Under the pieces are notes generated by a model. It saw nothing but the letters and a program-made list of their open reading frames with translations, was not told the origin of the DNA and did not search any database. The position numbers were made by a program, and so were the translations under genes. 48,587 nucleotides of DNA from Rhodopseudomonas sp. AAP120 (GTDB lineage Bacteria; Pseudomonadota; Alphaproteobacteria; Rhizobiales; Xanthobacteraceae), in NCBI RefSeq assembly GCF_001295845.1, contig NZ_LJIC01000064.1, positions 1 to 48,587 on the forward strand, given 5' to 3'. Below, one piece after another: positions 8,261 through 16,863 of the stretch; position 1 is the first letter of the stretch, and each line of letters begins with the position of its first letter.

Positions 8261-8848
8261 TCACACCGGCGGCCAGCTACGCAGCGCCATGTCGGCGAGT
8301 TTGCGGAGCTGATCGCGCGAGGCGCCACCGGCCGCCTGGACGGCCATGCCTTGCAGGATCGCCGCAACGTAGCGGGCGAGGTCGTCGGCATTCGCGTCGG
8401 CAGGGAGGTCACCCTCCGCAATCGCGCGGCTCAAGCGGTCGCGCAGATCCTCTTCGGTCTTGGCACGGCGGGCGGCCAGTTCCTGCTTGATGGTCTCTGC
8501 GGTTTCGCCGCAGCACAGCGCGCCCTGCACCGCGAGACAGCCGGGGTTGCTCGGGTCACTCATGGCGTCGACGGCACCGCAAAGGATGTGCTCGACCACC
8601 TCGCGCGCTGTCGGCTTCTCGAGGCCGGCCTGATAATAGCGGCCCGGCCCGTCGACATAGCGATCGAGCGCTTTACGAAACAGATCCTCCTTGTTGCCGA
8701 ACGCGGCGTAGAGGCTCGGCTTGGTGATACCCATTGCCTCGGTGAGGTCGGACATCGACGTGCCTTCGTAGCCTTTGCGCCAGAAGACGTGCAGGGCGAG
8801 ATCGAGCGCCGTGTCGACGTCGAATTCGCGTGGTCGTCCAATGGCCAT
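8261..8848 (-). CDS. TetR-family repressor, likely regulator of the RND pump
   Basis: A 195-residue one-component regulator. The N-terminal TetR helix-turn-helix is at about residues 12-55 (DLALHVFWRKGYEGTSMSDLTEAMGITKPSLYAAFG, where the helix-turn-helix ends at PSLYAAFG). The C-terminal ligand domain carries a Cys-rich stretch (NPGCLAVQGALCCGETAE). It is divergent from the RND efflux genes, and the 200-base intergenic region contains two palindromes of one consensus (8871-8884 and 8921-8934). Autorepression and repression of the pump, relieved by a pump substrate, is the expected arrangement. The ribosome-binding site GGGAGG lies upstream of ATG 8848. Ligand unknown. Confidence 0.92.
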   Translation of the reverse strand: MAIGRPREFDVDTALDLALHVFWRKGYEGTSMSDLTEAMGITKPSLYAAFGNKEDLFRKALDRYVDGPGRYYQAGLEKPTAREVVEHILCGAVDAMSDPSNPGCLAVQGALCCGETAETIKQELAARRAKTEEDLRDRLSRAIAEGDLPADANADDLARYVAAILQGMAVQAAGGASRDQLRKLADMALRSWPPV

Positions 8849-8870
8849 TGCAAAACGCCTCCCGAGATTT

Positions 8871-8884
8871 CTACCAAACGGTAG
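8871..8884. promoter_or_regulatory. Putative TetR operator 1
   Basis: CTACCAAACGGTAG: arms CTACC/GGTAG around four bases. It lies 23 bases upstream of the tetR start codon and shares the pattern TACC-N3-CGGTA with operator 2, fitting autoregulation. Confidence 0.65.
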
Positions 8885-8893
8885 ATAAGTCTC

Positions 8894-8923
8894 TTGACAG
8901 TGGATGTCGATAGTCCATTTATA
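8894..8923 (+). promoter_or_regulatory. Candidate promoter of the RND operon
   Basis: A consensus -35 hexamer TTGACA (8894-8899) is followed after 18 bases by TTTATA (8918-8923). Operator 2 overlaps the -10 and the start-site region, which fits repression by blocking RNA polymerase. A long leader of about 120 bases precedes the adaptor gene. Confidence 0.6.
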
Positions 8924-8934
8924 CCGGGCGGTAT
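8921..8934. promoter_or_regulatory. Putative TetR operator 2
   Basis: ATACCGGGCGGTAT is a perfect palindrome with arms ATACCG/CGGTAT around GG. It shares TACC-N3-CGGTA with operator 1 and overlaps the -10 region of the predicted efflux promoter. Confidence 0.7.
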
Positions 8935-9049
8935 GGATATGTGCACTGCAGCGTGGTATGATGATCCTATCGCCAGGCTGCAGTCGTCATACGAGTTACT
9001 GAATTCGCTGAGCTTTTAGCAAGCTCGCTTAGGTTGAATGGGAATCACG

Positions 9050-10255
9050 ATGGCCAAGACTTTCGCTCGAAACATGACGTTGGGTGCGGGGATTGTGGCG
9101 GTTTCGGCCGCATTGGCCGGCGGTGCGGTGTTGATGGACCGAACCGGGTCCGCCCAGGCCGAAACCGCACCGGCCGCGCCGTCTGCTGTCGCGGCCTCGG
9201 TCGCGCTGGTCGAGTCCAAGGCGACGACCCCGTCGGATGAGTTTTCCGGGCGGCTCGAGGCGATCGAGCGGGTCGAGATCCGCTCGCGCGTCGCCGGCGC
9301 CGTGCAGGAGATCAAGTTCCACGAGGGCACGCTGGTCAACAAGGGCGACCTGCTGGTGATCATCGATCCGTCGCTGTACGCCGCCGAGGTCGACCGGGCG
9401 CAGGCGCAACTCACCGCCGCCCGCGCCCGCGTGGTCTTTACCAAGGCCGATGTCGAGCGCAGCCAGCAGCTCTCCAGCTCCGCCATCACCCAGCGTGAGG
9501 TCGAGAACCGGCTCAACGCCTATCGTGAGGCCGAAGCCAATGTGAAGACCGCCGAAGCCGCGCTACGCACCGCGGAGCTGAACCTCAGCTATACCGAGAT
9601 CCGTGCGCCGGTGTCGGGCCGCGTCGGCAAGATCGAGATCACCGTGGGCAATCTGATCGCCGCGGGGCCGAGTTCGCCGCTGCTGACCACGCTGGTGTCG
9701 GTGAATCCGATCTACGCCAGCTTCAATGCCGACGAGCAGGTGGTGGCGCGGGCGCTGAAGACGCTGGCCGACGAGAAGACCCCGGGCGCGATCGATCGCA
9801 TCCCGGTGCAGATGACCACCGGCACCGACACTGCGCCGGTCAAGGGTAAGATGCAGTTTGTCGACAACCAGGTCGATCCGCGCTCGGGGACGGTCCGGGT
9901 GCGCGCGGTGTTCGACAACGCCGATGGCCGGCTGATGCCGGGCCAGTTCGCGCGGCTGTCGATGGGCCAGCCCAAGCCCGAGCCGGCGCTGCTGGTCTCT
10001 GAACGCGCGGTCGGCACCGACCAGAACAAGAAATTCGTGATGGTGGTCGATCCGCAGAACCACGCCGAATATCGCGAAGTCACGCTCGGCGCCTCGGTCG
10101 AGGGCATGCGGGTCGTCGCCTCCGGGTTGAAGGCCGGTGAACGGATCGTCGTCAACGGCCTGCAGCGGGTGCGGCCGGGCGCGACCATCAAGCCGGAGAC
10201 GGTGGCGATGGACGGTGCCGGCGTCACGACCGGCAAGGCTCTGGCGCAGAACTAA
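9050..10255 (+). CDS. RND efflux periplasmic adaptor (membrane fusion protein)
   Basis: About 401 residues; links the RND permease to an outer-membrane channel. An N-terminal hydrophobic segment (residues about 8-28) without a lipobox Cys acts as signal or anchor. The order is: barrel-sandwich half (FSGRLEAIERVEIRSRVAGAV, FHEGTLVNKGDLLVIID), alpha-hairpin rich in Ala/Arg/Glu (about residues 105-165), second lipoyl half (LSYTEIRAPVSGRVG), then beta-barrel and membrane-proximal domains. ATG 9050 has GGGAA six to seven bases upstream; ATG 9038, four codons earlier, is an alternative. No outer-membrane factor gene is in the cluster, so the pump must use one encoded elsewhere. Confidence 0.92.
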   Translation: MAKTFARNMTLGAGIVAVSAALAGGAVLMDRTGSAQAETAPAAPSAVAASVALVESKATTPSDEFSGRLEAIERVEIRSRVAGAVQEIKFHEGTLVNKGDLLVIIDPSLYAAEVDRAQAQLTAARARVVFTKADVERSQQLSSSAITQREVENRLNAYREAEANVKTAEAALRTAELNLSYTEIRAPVSGRVGKIEITVGNLIAAGPSSPLLTTLVSVNPIYASFNADEQVVARALKTLADEKTPGAIDRIPVQMTTGTDTAPVKGKMQFVDNQVDPRSGTVRVRAVFDNADGRLMPGQFARLSMGQPKPEPALLVSERAVGTDQNKKFVMVVDPQNHAEYREVTLGASVEGMRVVASGLKAGERIVVNGLQRVRPGATIKPETVAMDGAGVTTGKALAQN

Positions 10256-10261
10256 TCGCTG

Positions 10262-10285
10262 CCGATCCCGCGCCGGCGGGATCGG
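10262..10285. promoter_or_regulatory. Hairpin between adaptor and permease genes
   Basis: CCGATCCCGC (10262-10271) pairs perfectly with GCGGGATCGG (10276-10285) around a 4-base loop, with no T-run. It lies in the 126-base gap between adaptor and permease. It could stabilise or partly terminate the adaptor transcript, tuning the ratio of the two subunits. Confidence 0.6.
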
Positions 10286-10381
10286 ATCTCTCACCCGACA
10301 TTCGATAGCCGCGCGGCCGATGGCTCGGCCGCGCTCGGATTTCTGCGCCCGCGAGCAAGCGGATCGATACGGACCAGTGCC

Positions 10382-13300
10382 ATGAATTTCTCCAAGTTTT
10401 TCATCGATCGCCCGATCTTTGCCGGCGTGCTGTCGGCGGTCATCTTTCTCGCCGGCCTGCTGTCGCTGCCGGTGCTGCCGATTTCGGAGTATCCGGAAGT
10501 GGCGCCGCCCACCATCGTGGTGACCGCGAACTATCCGGGCGCCAATCCGAAGGTGATCGCCGAGACGGTGTCGACGCCGATCGAAGAGCAGATCAACGGC
10601 GTCGAGAACATGCTGTATATGAGCAGCCAGGCGACCACCGATGGTCGCATGACGCTCAACGTCACCTTCCGGCTCGGCACCGATCCCGACAAGGCGCAGC
10701 AGCTGGTGCAGAACCGCGTGTCGCAGGCCGAGCCGCGCCTGCCGGCGGAAGTGCGCGCGCTCGGCATCACCACCATCAAGAGTTCGCCCGACCTCACCAT
10801 GGTCGTGCATCTGATGTCGCCGAACGACCGCTACGACATGACGTATCTGCGTAACTACGCGGTGCTCAACGTCAAGGACCGGCTGGCGCGGATCGAGGGC
10901 GTCGGCCAGGTGCAGCTGTTCGGCTCGGGCGATTACTCGATGCGGATCTGGCTCGACCCGCAGAAGGTCGCCGAGCGCGGCCTGTCGCCGAGCGACGTGG
11001 TGCGCGAGATCCGCGCCCAGAACGTCCAGGCCGCGGCCGGGCAGGTCGGCAGTTCGCCGGGCGAGCCGGGTCTCGATCTGCAGCTTTCGATCAACGCCCA
11101 GGGACGGCTGCAGACCGAAGAGGAGTTTGGCGACATCATCGTCAAGAACGGCGACAACGGCGAGGTGGTCCGGCTGCGCGACGTCGCCCGCATCGAGCTC
11201 GGCGCCGCCGACTACGCGCTGCGCTCGCTACTCAACAACAAGTCCGCGGTCGCGGTGCCGATCTTCCAGTCACCGGGCTCCAACGCCATCCAGATCTCCG
11301 ACAACGTCCGCAAGACCATGAAGGAGCTGAAGGAGAACATGCCGGACGGCGTCTCCTACGACATCGTCTACGACCCGACGCAGTTCGTCCGCGCCTCGAT
11401 CGAAGCGGTGATCCACACACTGCTGGAAGCGATCGCGCTGGTGGTGCTGGTCGTGATCCTGTTCCTGCAGACTTGGCGGGCGTCGATCATCCCGCTGATC
11501 GCGGTGCCGGTGTCGGTGATCGGCACCTTCGCGGTGATGCACGTGTTCGGCTTCTCGATCAACGCGCTGACGCTGTTCGGCCTGGTGCTGGCGATCGGCA
11601 TCGTGGTCGACGACGCCATCGTCGTGGTCGAAAACGTCGAGCGCAATATCGAGCGTGGGCTCAATCCGAAAGACGCCGCCTATCAGGCGATGCGCGAAGT
11701 CACCGGGCCGATCATCGCGATCGCGCTGGTGCTGGTCGCGGTGTTCGTGCCGCTCGCCTTCATCAGCGGCCTGACGGGACAATTCTACAAGCAATTCGCG
11801 CTGACCGTTGCGATCTCGACCGTGATCTCCGCGTTCAACTCGCTGACGCTCTCGCCGGCGCTGGCCGCGCTGCTGCTCAAGGGCCACGACGCGCCGAAAG
11901 ACGCGCTGACGCGGTTCATGGACAAGACGCTCGGCTGGTTCTTCGTGCGCTTCAACCGCTTCTTCACGAAAAGCTCCGAGGCCTATGGCGGCGGCGTCAA
12001 GCGCGTAATCTCGCGTCGCGCGGTCGGCATGGCGGTGTATCTGCTGCTGGTCGGCGTCACGGGCTGGCTGTTCCACGCTGTGCCGGGCGGCTTCGTGCCG
12101 GGTCAGGACAAGCAGTATCTGGTCGGCTTCGCGCAGTTGCCGGACGGCGCCACGCTGGACCGTACCGAGGAAGTGATCCGGCGCATGGGCGAGATCGCCC
12201 AGCAGGAGCCCGGCGTCGAGAACTCGATCCAGTTTCCCGGCCTGTCGATCAACGGCTTCACCAACTCGTCGAACTCCGGCATCGTCTTCATCGGCCTCAA
12301 GGACTTCGCTGAGCGGAAGGGCCCGGCACTGAGCGGCAACGCGATTGCCATGGAGCTGAACAAAAAGTTCGCCGGCATCCAGGATGCCTTCATTGCGATG
12401 TTCCCGCCGCCGCCGGTCGCCGGTCTCGGCACAATCGGCGGCTTCAAGCTGCAGATCGAGGATCGCGCCGGCCTCGGCTACGAGGCGCTGAGCGACGCCA
12501 CCAAGGCGTTCGTCGGCAAGGCGTCGCAGCAGAAGGAATTGGCCGGGCTGTTCACCAGCTACCAGATTAACGTGCCGCAGCTCTATGCCGACGTCGACCG
12601 CACCAAGGCGCGGCAGCTCAACGTGCCGGTGACGTCGATCTTCGACACCATGCAGATCTATCTCGGCTCGCTCTACGTCAACGACTTCAACCGCTTCGGC
12701 CGGACCTATTCGGTGCGTGTGCAGGCCGATGCCAAGTATCGGGCGCGGGCCGACGATGTCGGTCAGCTCAAGGTGCGCTCCGACAGCAACGAGATGATCC
12801 CGCTGTCGACGCTGCTGCGCGTCAAGGAGAGCGCCGGGCCGGAACGGGCGATGCGCTACAACGGCTTCCTCACCGCCGACGTCAGCGGCGGCGCCGCGCC
12901 CGGCTTCTCGACCGGTCAGGCGCAGGATGCGATCGAACGCGTCGCCAAGGAGACGCTGCCGAAGGGCGTGTCCTATGAATGGACCGAGCTGACCTATCAG
13001 GAGATTATCGCGGGCAATTCGTCGTTGATCGTGTTCCCGGTGGCGCTGCTACTGGTCTTTCTGGTGCTGGCCGCGCAATACGAGAGCCTGACGCTGCCGC
13101 TGTCGATCATCATGATCGTGCCGATGGGCCTTTTGGCTGCGATGTTCGGCGTCTGGATCAGCAAGGGCGACAACAACGTCTTCACCCAGATTGGACTGAT
13201 AGTCTTGGTCGGCCTATCGGCGAAGAACGCCATCCTGATCGTCGAATTCGCGCGCGAGCTCGAATTCGCCGGGCGCAAGCCGATCCAGGCGGCGATCGAG

Positions 13301-13624
13301 GCCAGCCGGCTGCGGCTGCGGCCGATCCTGATGACCTCGATGGCGTTCATCATGGGCGTGGTGCCGCTGGTGACCTCGACCGGTGCCGGCTCGGAGATGC
13401 GCCACGCGATGGGCGTGGCCGTGTTCGCCGGCATGATCGGCGTCACCGCGTTCGGTATCTTCTTCACTCCGATGTTCTACGTGCTGCTTCGCGCGCTCGC
13501 CGGCAACCGGCCGCTGACCCAGCACGGGGAGGCGACTGTCGTCGATGCCCCGACGCAGCCGCATGCATCGCACGCGCCCGAGCCCGAACCTCGCTCGGAG
13601 CGCGTGCTGATGCCGCACGACTAA
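10382..13624 (+). CDS. RND multidrug efflux permease (HAE1 family)
   Basis: A 1080-residue proton-driven drug exporter of the AcrB/MexB type. It starts with the typical MNFSKFFIDRPIFAGVLS. Two periplasmic porter loops flank a 12-helix membrane domain. The proton-relay residues are present: the Asp-Asp pair in TM4 (GIVVDDAIVVVENVE) and the Lys in TM10 (GLSAKNAILIVEFA). The C-terminus ends in an acidic/His-rich tail after the last helix (HGEATVVDAPTQPHASHAPEPEPRSE region). It follows the adaptor gene and is probably co-transcribed under the upstream TetR repressor. The substrate range cannot be read from sequence. Confidence 0.95.
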   Translation: MNFSKFFIDRPIFAGVLSAVIFLAGLLSLPVLPISEYPEVAPPTIVVTANYPGANPKVIAETVSTPIEEQINGVENMLYMSSQATTDGRMTLNVTFRLGTDPDKAQQLVQNRVSQAEPRLPAEVRALGITTIKSSPDLTMVVHLMSPNDRYDMTYLRNYAVLNVKDRLARIEGVGQVQLFGSGDYSMRIWLDPQKVAERGLSPSDVVREIRAQNVQAAAGQVGSSPGEPGLDLQLSINAQGRLQTEEEFGDIIVKNGDNGEVVRLRDVARIELGAADYALRSLLNNKSAVAVPIFQSPGSNAIQISDNVRKTMKELKENMPDGVSYDIVYDPTQFVRASIEAVIHTLLEAIALVVLVVILFLQTWRASIIPLIAVPVSVIGTFAVMHVFGFSINALTLFGLVLAIGIVVDDAIVVVENVERNIERGLNPKDAAYQAMREVTGPIIAIALVLVAVFVPLAFISGLTGQFYKQFALTVAISTVISAFNSLTLSPALAALLLKGHDAPKDALTRFMDKTLGWFFVRFNRFFTKSSEAYGGGVKRVISRRAVGMAVYLLLVGVTGWLFHAVPGGFVPGQDKQYLVGFAQLPDGATLDRTEEVIRRMGEIAQQEPGVENSIQFPGLSINGFTNSSNSGIVFIGLKDFAERKGPALSGNAIAMELNKKFAGIQDAFIAMFPPPPVAGLGTIGGFKLQIEDRAGLGYEALSDATKAFVGKASQQKELAGLFTSYQINVPQLYADVDRTKARQLNVPVTSIFDTMQIYLGSLYVNDFNRFGRTYSVRVQADAKYRARADDVGQLKVRSDSNEMIPLSTLLRVKESAGPERAMRYNGFLTADVSGGAAPGFSTGQAQDAIERVAKETLPKGVSYEWTELTYQEIIAGNSSLIVFPVALLLVFLVLAAQYESLTLPLSIIMIVPMGLLAAMFGVWISKGDNNVFTQIGLIVLVGLSAKNAILIVEFARELEFAGRKPIQAAIEASRLRLRPILMTSMAFIMGVVPLVTSTGAGSEMRHAMGVAVFAGMIGVTAFGIFFTPMFYVLLRALAGNRPLTQHGEATVVDAPTQPHASHAPEPEPRSERVLMPHD

Positions 13625-13852
13625 TCCGGAGGCACGCGATCGGCCCGCTGACGGTGAGCGCGCTGATCGCGGCACGGATCGGAGTAATTCTAAGCCATCG
13701 CGGCGAGACATATGGTCGCGATCATGTTTCCAAATGTGGCTGGGAGACAGGGCTTTCTTGATCTATTCTATCGCTCGCAATCGTGCGTGACGATGCTTCA
13801 GAGGTTACACGTCCGATGACGCTGACGGTTCAGCGGCATTGGGGACGTGTCC

Positions 13853-16129
13853 ATGGACTTACGAACAAGAAAAGCGACGAAGCAGGCAGCCCTGCTTTGC
13901 ACGGTCAGCCTGCTCGCCTTGGCGACCGACCTTCCAGGCCGCGCGATCGCGCAATCGCATCTGCCGGCGGTGACCGTCGACGCGCCGCAGCAGCAACAGC
14001 GGGCGCGTGGTGCGTCGACGAAACCGGCGCGAGCCGCCGCACGGGCTGCGCGGCCGACCAGGTCGACCCAGCCGGCGCGGCAAGTCGCGCCGATGCCGAT
14101 GCCCTCGGTCGATCAGAGAATCTACGCCGGCAATCATGGCTATGTGGCGGGGACGTCGAGCTCGGCCTCCAAGACCGATACGCCGCTGATCGATACGCCG
14201 CGCTCGGTCAGTGTGATCGATCGCAAGGAACTCGACGATCGCGGCGTCACCAGCATTCCCGAGGCCGTCCGCTATTCGGCGGGCGTCACGACCGGCGGCT
14301 TCGGCTATGACCCGCGGTTCGATCAGATCTACATTCGCGGCTTCGCCACCACCACGCTCGGCGACTTCCGCGACGGGCTCAAGCAGTATCCCTCGGGCTT
14401 CTCGACCTTCCGCACCGAGCCGTATCAGCTCGGCAGTGTCGAAATCATCAAGGGGCCGGCCGCGGTGCTGTACGGCCAGTCGGTTCCAGGCGGCCTTGTC
14501 GATCGGCGCTCGAAATTCCCCGTCGACAACCAGGTCAACGAGATCGCGGTCCAGGCGGGCACATTCGACCGATTCCAAACCGCATTCGACATCGGCGGCG
14601 CTGCCAGCCCGGACAAGTCGCTGCTGTATCGACTGGTGGGCGTTGCCCGGACGGGCGACACCAATTTCAACGTTGCCGATCAGCGGCTGCTACTTGCGCC
14701 GTCGATCACCTGGCGTCCGACCGCCGACACCACATTCACCGCCTATGCGCTCGGGCAGAAGGACGAGACCGATGCGAGCGTCGCTGCGCTCAATCGCAAC
14801 GGCAAGCTGCTGACCGTCAACGGCCAGTATCTGCGTTCCAGCGACCCTTCCTATGACTATCTCAGGCTGACGCAGGCACAGGTCGGCTACAAGATCGAGC
14901 ATCGCTTCGACGATGTCTTCACCTTCCGGCAGCACACCCGGTTCGGATCACTGCATACCGAATCGCGCTATCTCAGCGGCAGCTTCGCCGATGCGACGAC
15001 CCCGATTTACAACCGCGCCGCCTATGCGGTCGGCGACGACCAGACCAGCTGGCAGACCGACAACGCGCTGCAGGCGGATTTCGTCACCGGGCCGGTCACC
15101 CACAAGGTGCTGACCGGCGTCAACTACGACCATAATGTCTGGGATTTCAAGCTCGGCTACAGCAGCGCACTGGCAGCCTATGCACTCGACATCCGAAACC
15201 CGACCTATGGCATTGCCGGCACCACGCCGGCGTATAGTTCGGGGTCGCGTTCGACCCAGCAGCAGGTCGGGGTCTATGTCCAGGACCAGATGCAGATGGG
15301 CGGCTGGCACCTGTCGCTCGCCGGCCGACACGACTGGGCCGATCAGACGCGGATCAACACCTACACCAACGCCGTGACGGGGCAGCGCGACGATTCGGCG
15401 TTCTCTTACAGCGCCGGGCTGCTGTATCATTTCGACAACGGCGTCGCGCCGTATGTCAGCTACGCGACCTCGTTCCAACCGTCCACGTCGATGGCGCTCG
15501 ACGGCAGCGTGCTGGCCCCGTCTGAAGGGGAGCAGTTCGAAGCCGGCGTGAAATATCAGCCGCGTCCGGACGTTTTGCTGACCGCTTCAGTCTACGACCT
15601 CACCGAGAAGAACGCCGCCAAGCTCGCGGGTTACGTCAACGGCGTCGCGTACTATGCCTCGGTCGGAGAAATCCGCGTCCAGGGCGTCGAGCTCGAGGCC
15701 CGCGCACGGCTGACGCCGGAGCTCGAGACGGTGACGGCCTATACGTATGCCGATGCCGAGATCACCAAGACGACCGTCGCGAGCGAACTCAACAAGGTGC
15801 CGGCCGTCACGCCGAGGCACACGGCATCGAGCTGGTTGAACTACACCTTCCTCAACGGTGGATTGGACGGTTTGGGGCTGGGGGCGGGCGTGCGCTACAT
15901 CGATGCGACCTGGACCTCCAATGCCAACACCTCACGCAATAGCGGCTATACGCTGGTCGATCTGGCGTTGCGTTACGATCTCGGCAAGCTGGCGCGGCAG
16001 TTCGCCGGGTTCCAGGCCTCGGTGAACGCCAACAATATCGCCGACGAGCAGATCGCGGTGTGCAACGCCGGCTATTGCTATCTCAGCCAAGGCCGGACGG
16101 TGATCGGGACGCTGCGCTATCGGTGGTAG
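13853..16129 (+). CDS. TonB-dependent siderophore receptor (FhuA/FoxA type), copy 1
   Basis: About 758 residues; outer-membrane active transporter. A signal peptide (residues about 1-34, ending GRAIAQ) is followed by SHLPAVTVDAP and an unusual Gln/Arg/Ala-rich linker of about 50 residues. Then come a plug domain (DTPRSVSVIDRKELDDRG, YIRGF, VEIIKGPAAVLYGQSVPGG) and a C-terminal barrel ending in the aromatic residue W (GTLRYRW), as outer-membrane barrels do. ATG 13853 has GGGGA upstream; GTG 13847 is two codons earlier. The same LPAVTV(D/E)AP plus basic linker occurs in the second receptor at 19268, so the two are paralogues flanking mosBA. The 228 bases upstream (13625-13852) hold no clear Fur or Irr box. 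Confidence 0.93.
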   Translation: MDLRTRKATKQAALLCTVSLLALATDLPGRAIAQSHLPAVTVDAPQQQQRARGASTKPARAAARAARPTRSTQPARQVAPMPMPSVDQRIYAGNHGYVAGTSSSASKTDTPLIDTPRSVSVIDRKELDDRGVTSIPEAVRYSAGVTTGGFGYDPRFDQIYIRGFATTTLGDFRDGLKQYPSGFSTFRTEPYQLGSVEIIKGPAAVLYGQSVPGGLVDRRSKFPVDNQVNEIAVQAGTFDRFQTAFDIGGAASPDKSLLYRLVGVARTGDTNFNVADQRLLLAPSITWRPTADTTFTAYALGQKDETDASVAALNRNGKLLTVNGQYLRSSDPSYDYLRLTQAQVGYKIEHRFDDVFTFRQHTRFGSLHTESRYLSGSFADATTPIYNRAAYAVGDDQTSWQTDNALQADFVTGPVTHKVLTGVNYDHNVWDFKLGYSSALAAYALDIRNPTYGIAGTTPAYSSGSRSTQQQVGVYVQDQMQMGGWHLSLAGRHDWADQTRINTYTNAVTGQRDDSAFSYSAGLLYHFDNGVAPYVSYATSFQPSTSMALDGSVLAPSEGEQFEAGVKYQPRPDVLLTASVYDLTEKNAAKLAGYVNGVAYYASVGEIRVQGVELEARARLTPELETVTAYTYADAEITKTTVASELNKVPAVTPRHTASSWLNYTFLNGGLDGLGLGAGVRYIDATWTSNANTSRNSGYTLVDLALRYDLGKLARQFAGFQASVNANNIADEQIAVCNAGYCYLSQGRTVIGTLRYRW

Positions 16130-16143
16130 CCCGGCGTCGCGAC

Positions 16144-16680
16144 TCAATCGGCCGGGACGATCGCGAGTCTGATTGTGTTTGTCGCGACGCCGCTGATCTG
16201 CAGCGAGAGTTCGCCCGCAGCGAGCCGGTAGCGCACCAGCTTGCGGAGACCATCGCACTCGGTGGCTCCGCTGAAGTCGGCGGGCTTGAGCGGGTGGCCG
16301 TTCTGCAGCGCATCGATCCAGCCGCCCGCGGACAGCGCGATGGTGTAGAGGCCCGGCTTCTCGATCTGCTTGATCCGCATAAAGCCGGCGAAACGATCCG
16401 GGGGCGCCGGACGCTCGGGTGGCGTCGGCAGGGCTGCGTCGGCGCCGGGCCGAAGCGCCAACACGATGGCGTCCGCGGGGAGCGATGCGAGTTCGGCGCC
16501 CGAAGCAACCTCAGCGGCGGCGGCGGCGGTGAGCAGCGCGCGCTCCCGCTCGACCGGCCATTTGAACGCGGCGCAGCCGCTCGGCTCCGCGACCGCTGCG
16601 GCGCTGATCCACAATCCCAATCCGATCGGAATGGACGTCGCCAAGGAGAGGGCAAATCGCACGAGGCGTATCGACATCAC
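16144..16680 (-). CDS. Exported protein of unknown function beside TonB receptor
   Basis: A 178-residue protein with a signal peptide (about residues 1-31, ending SAAAVA) and a mature start EPSGCAAFKWPVERERALLTA. The rest is a Pro/Arg-rich middle and a beta-rich end (GLYTIALSAGGWIDALQNG, YRLAAGELSLQISGV). I have seen the C-x-x-F-K-W-x-(V/L)-x-R-E pattern in other uncharacterised rhizobial exported proteins but know no function. It is convergent with TonB receptor 1 (14 bases apart) and lies downstream of mosBA on the same strand, separated by a terminator-like hairpin. It may act in the periplasm with the receptor. Met 2 (16677) is an alternative start. Confidence 0.7.
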   Translation of the reverse strand: MMSIRLVRFALSLATSIPIGLGLWISAAAVAEPSGCAAFKWPVERERALLTAAAAAEVASGAELASLPADAIVLALRPGADAALPTPPERPAPPDRFAGFMRIKQIEKPGLYTIALSAGGWIDALQNGHPLKPADFSGATECDGLRKLVRYRLAAGELSLQISGVATNTIRLAIVPAD

Positions 16681-16802
16681 GTGACTCCAACCTGCGCCCG
16701 AGCAGCGCCGGGCGCGTTCTGAACGGTCGGAACCCTCGTTCCTGTGACAGACACGCGCTTACGGCGCGGGCTGCGGACAGGATAGCAAAAGCAAAGCGGG
16801 AG

Positions 16803-16835
16803 GGAAGCGCGCCTGATCAAGTCCGACGCGCTTCC
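16803..16835 (-). terminator. Putative terminator of mosBA
   Basis: On the minus strand, GGAAGCGCG and CGCGCTTCC (16827-16835 and 16803-16811) form a 9-bp stem with a 15-base loop, followed by a pyrimidine-rich stretch (CTCCCGCTTTGCTTTTGC) 28 bases past the mosA stop codon. The T-tract is interrupted, so efficiency is uncertain. Confidence 0.5.
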
Positions 16836-16863
16836 GCTGTGGTGTGCCTCAGTATGGCGTGCC

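Noticed and set aside
9563-10810. Minus-strand frame opposite the RND adaptor and permease
   Set aside because: Low-complexity Arg/His-rich translation with no motif; opposite recognised coding sequence.
13625-13852. Iron-control element (Fur or Irr box) before TonB receptor 1
   Set aside because: Only a weak TTCTAA half-site was seen; no palindrome with the expected spacing.
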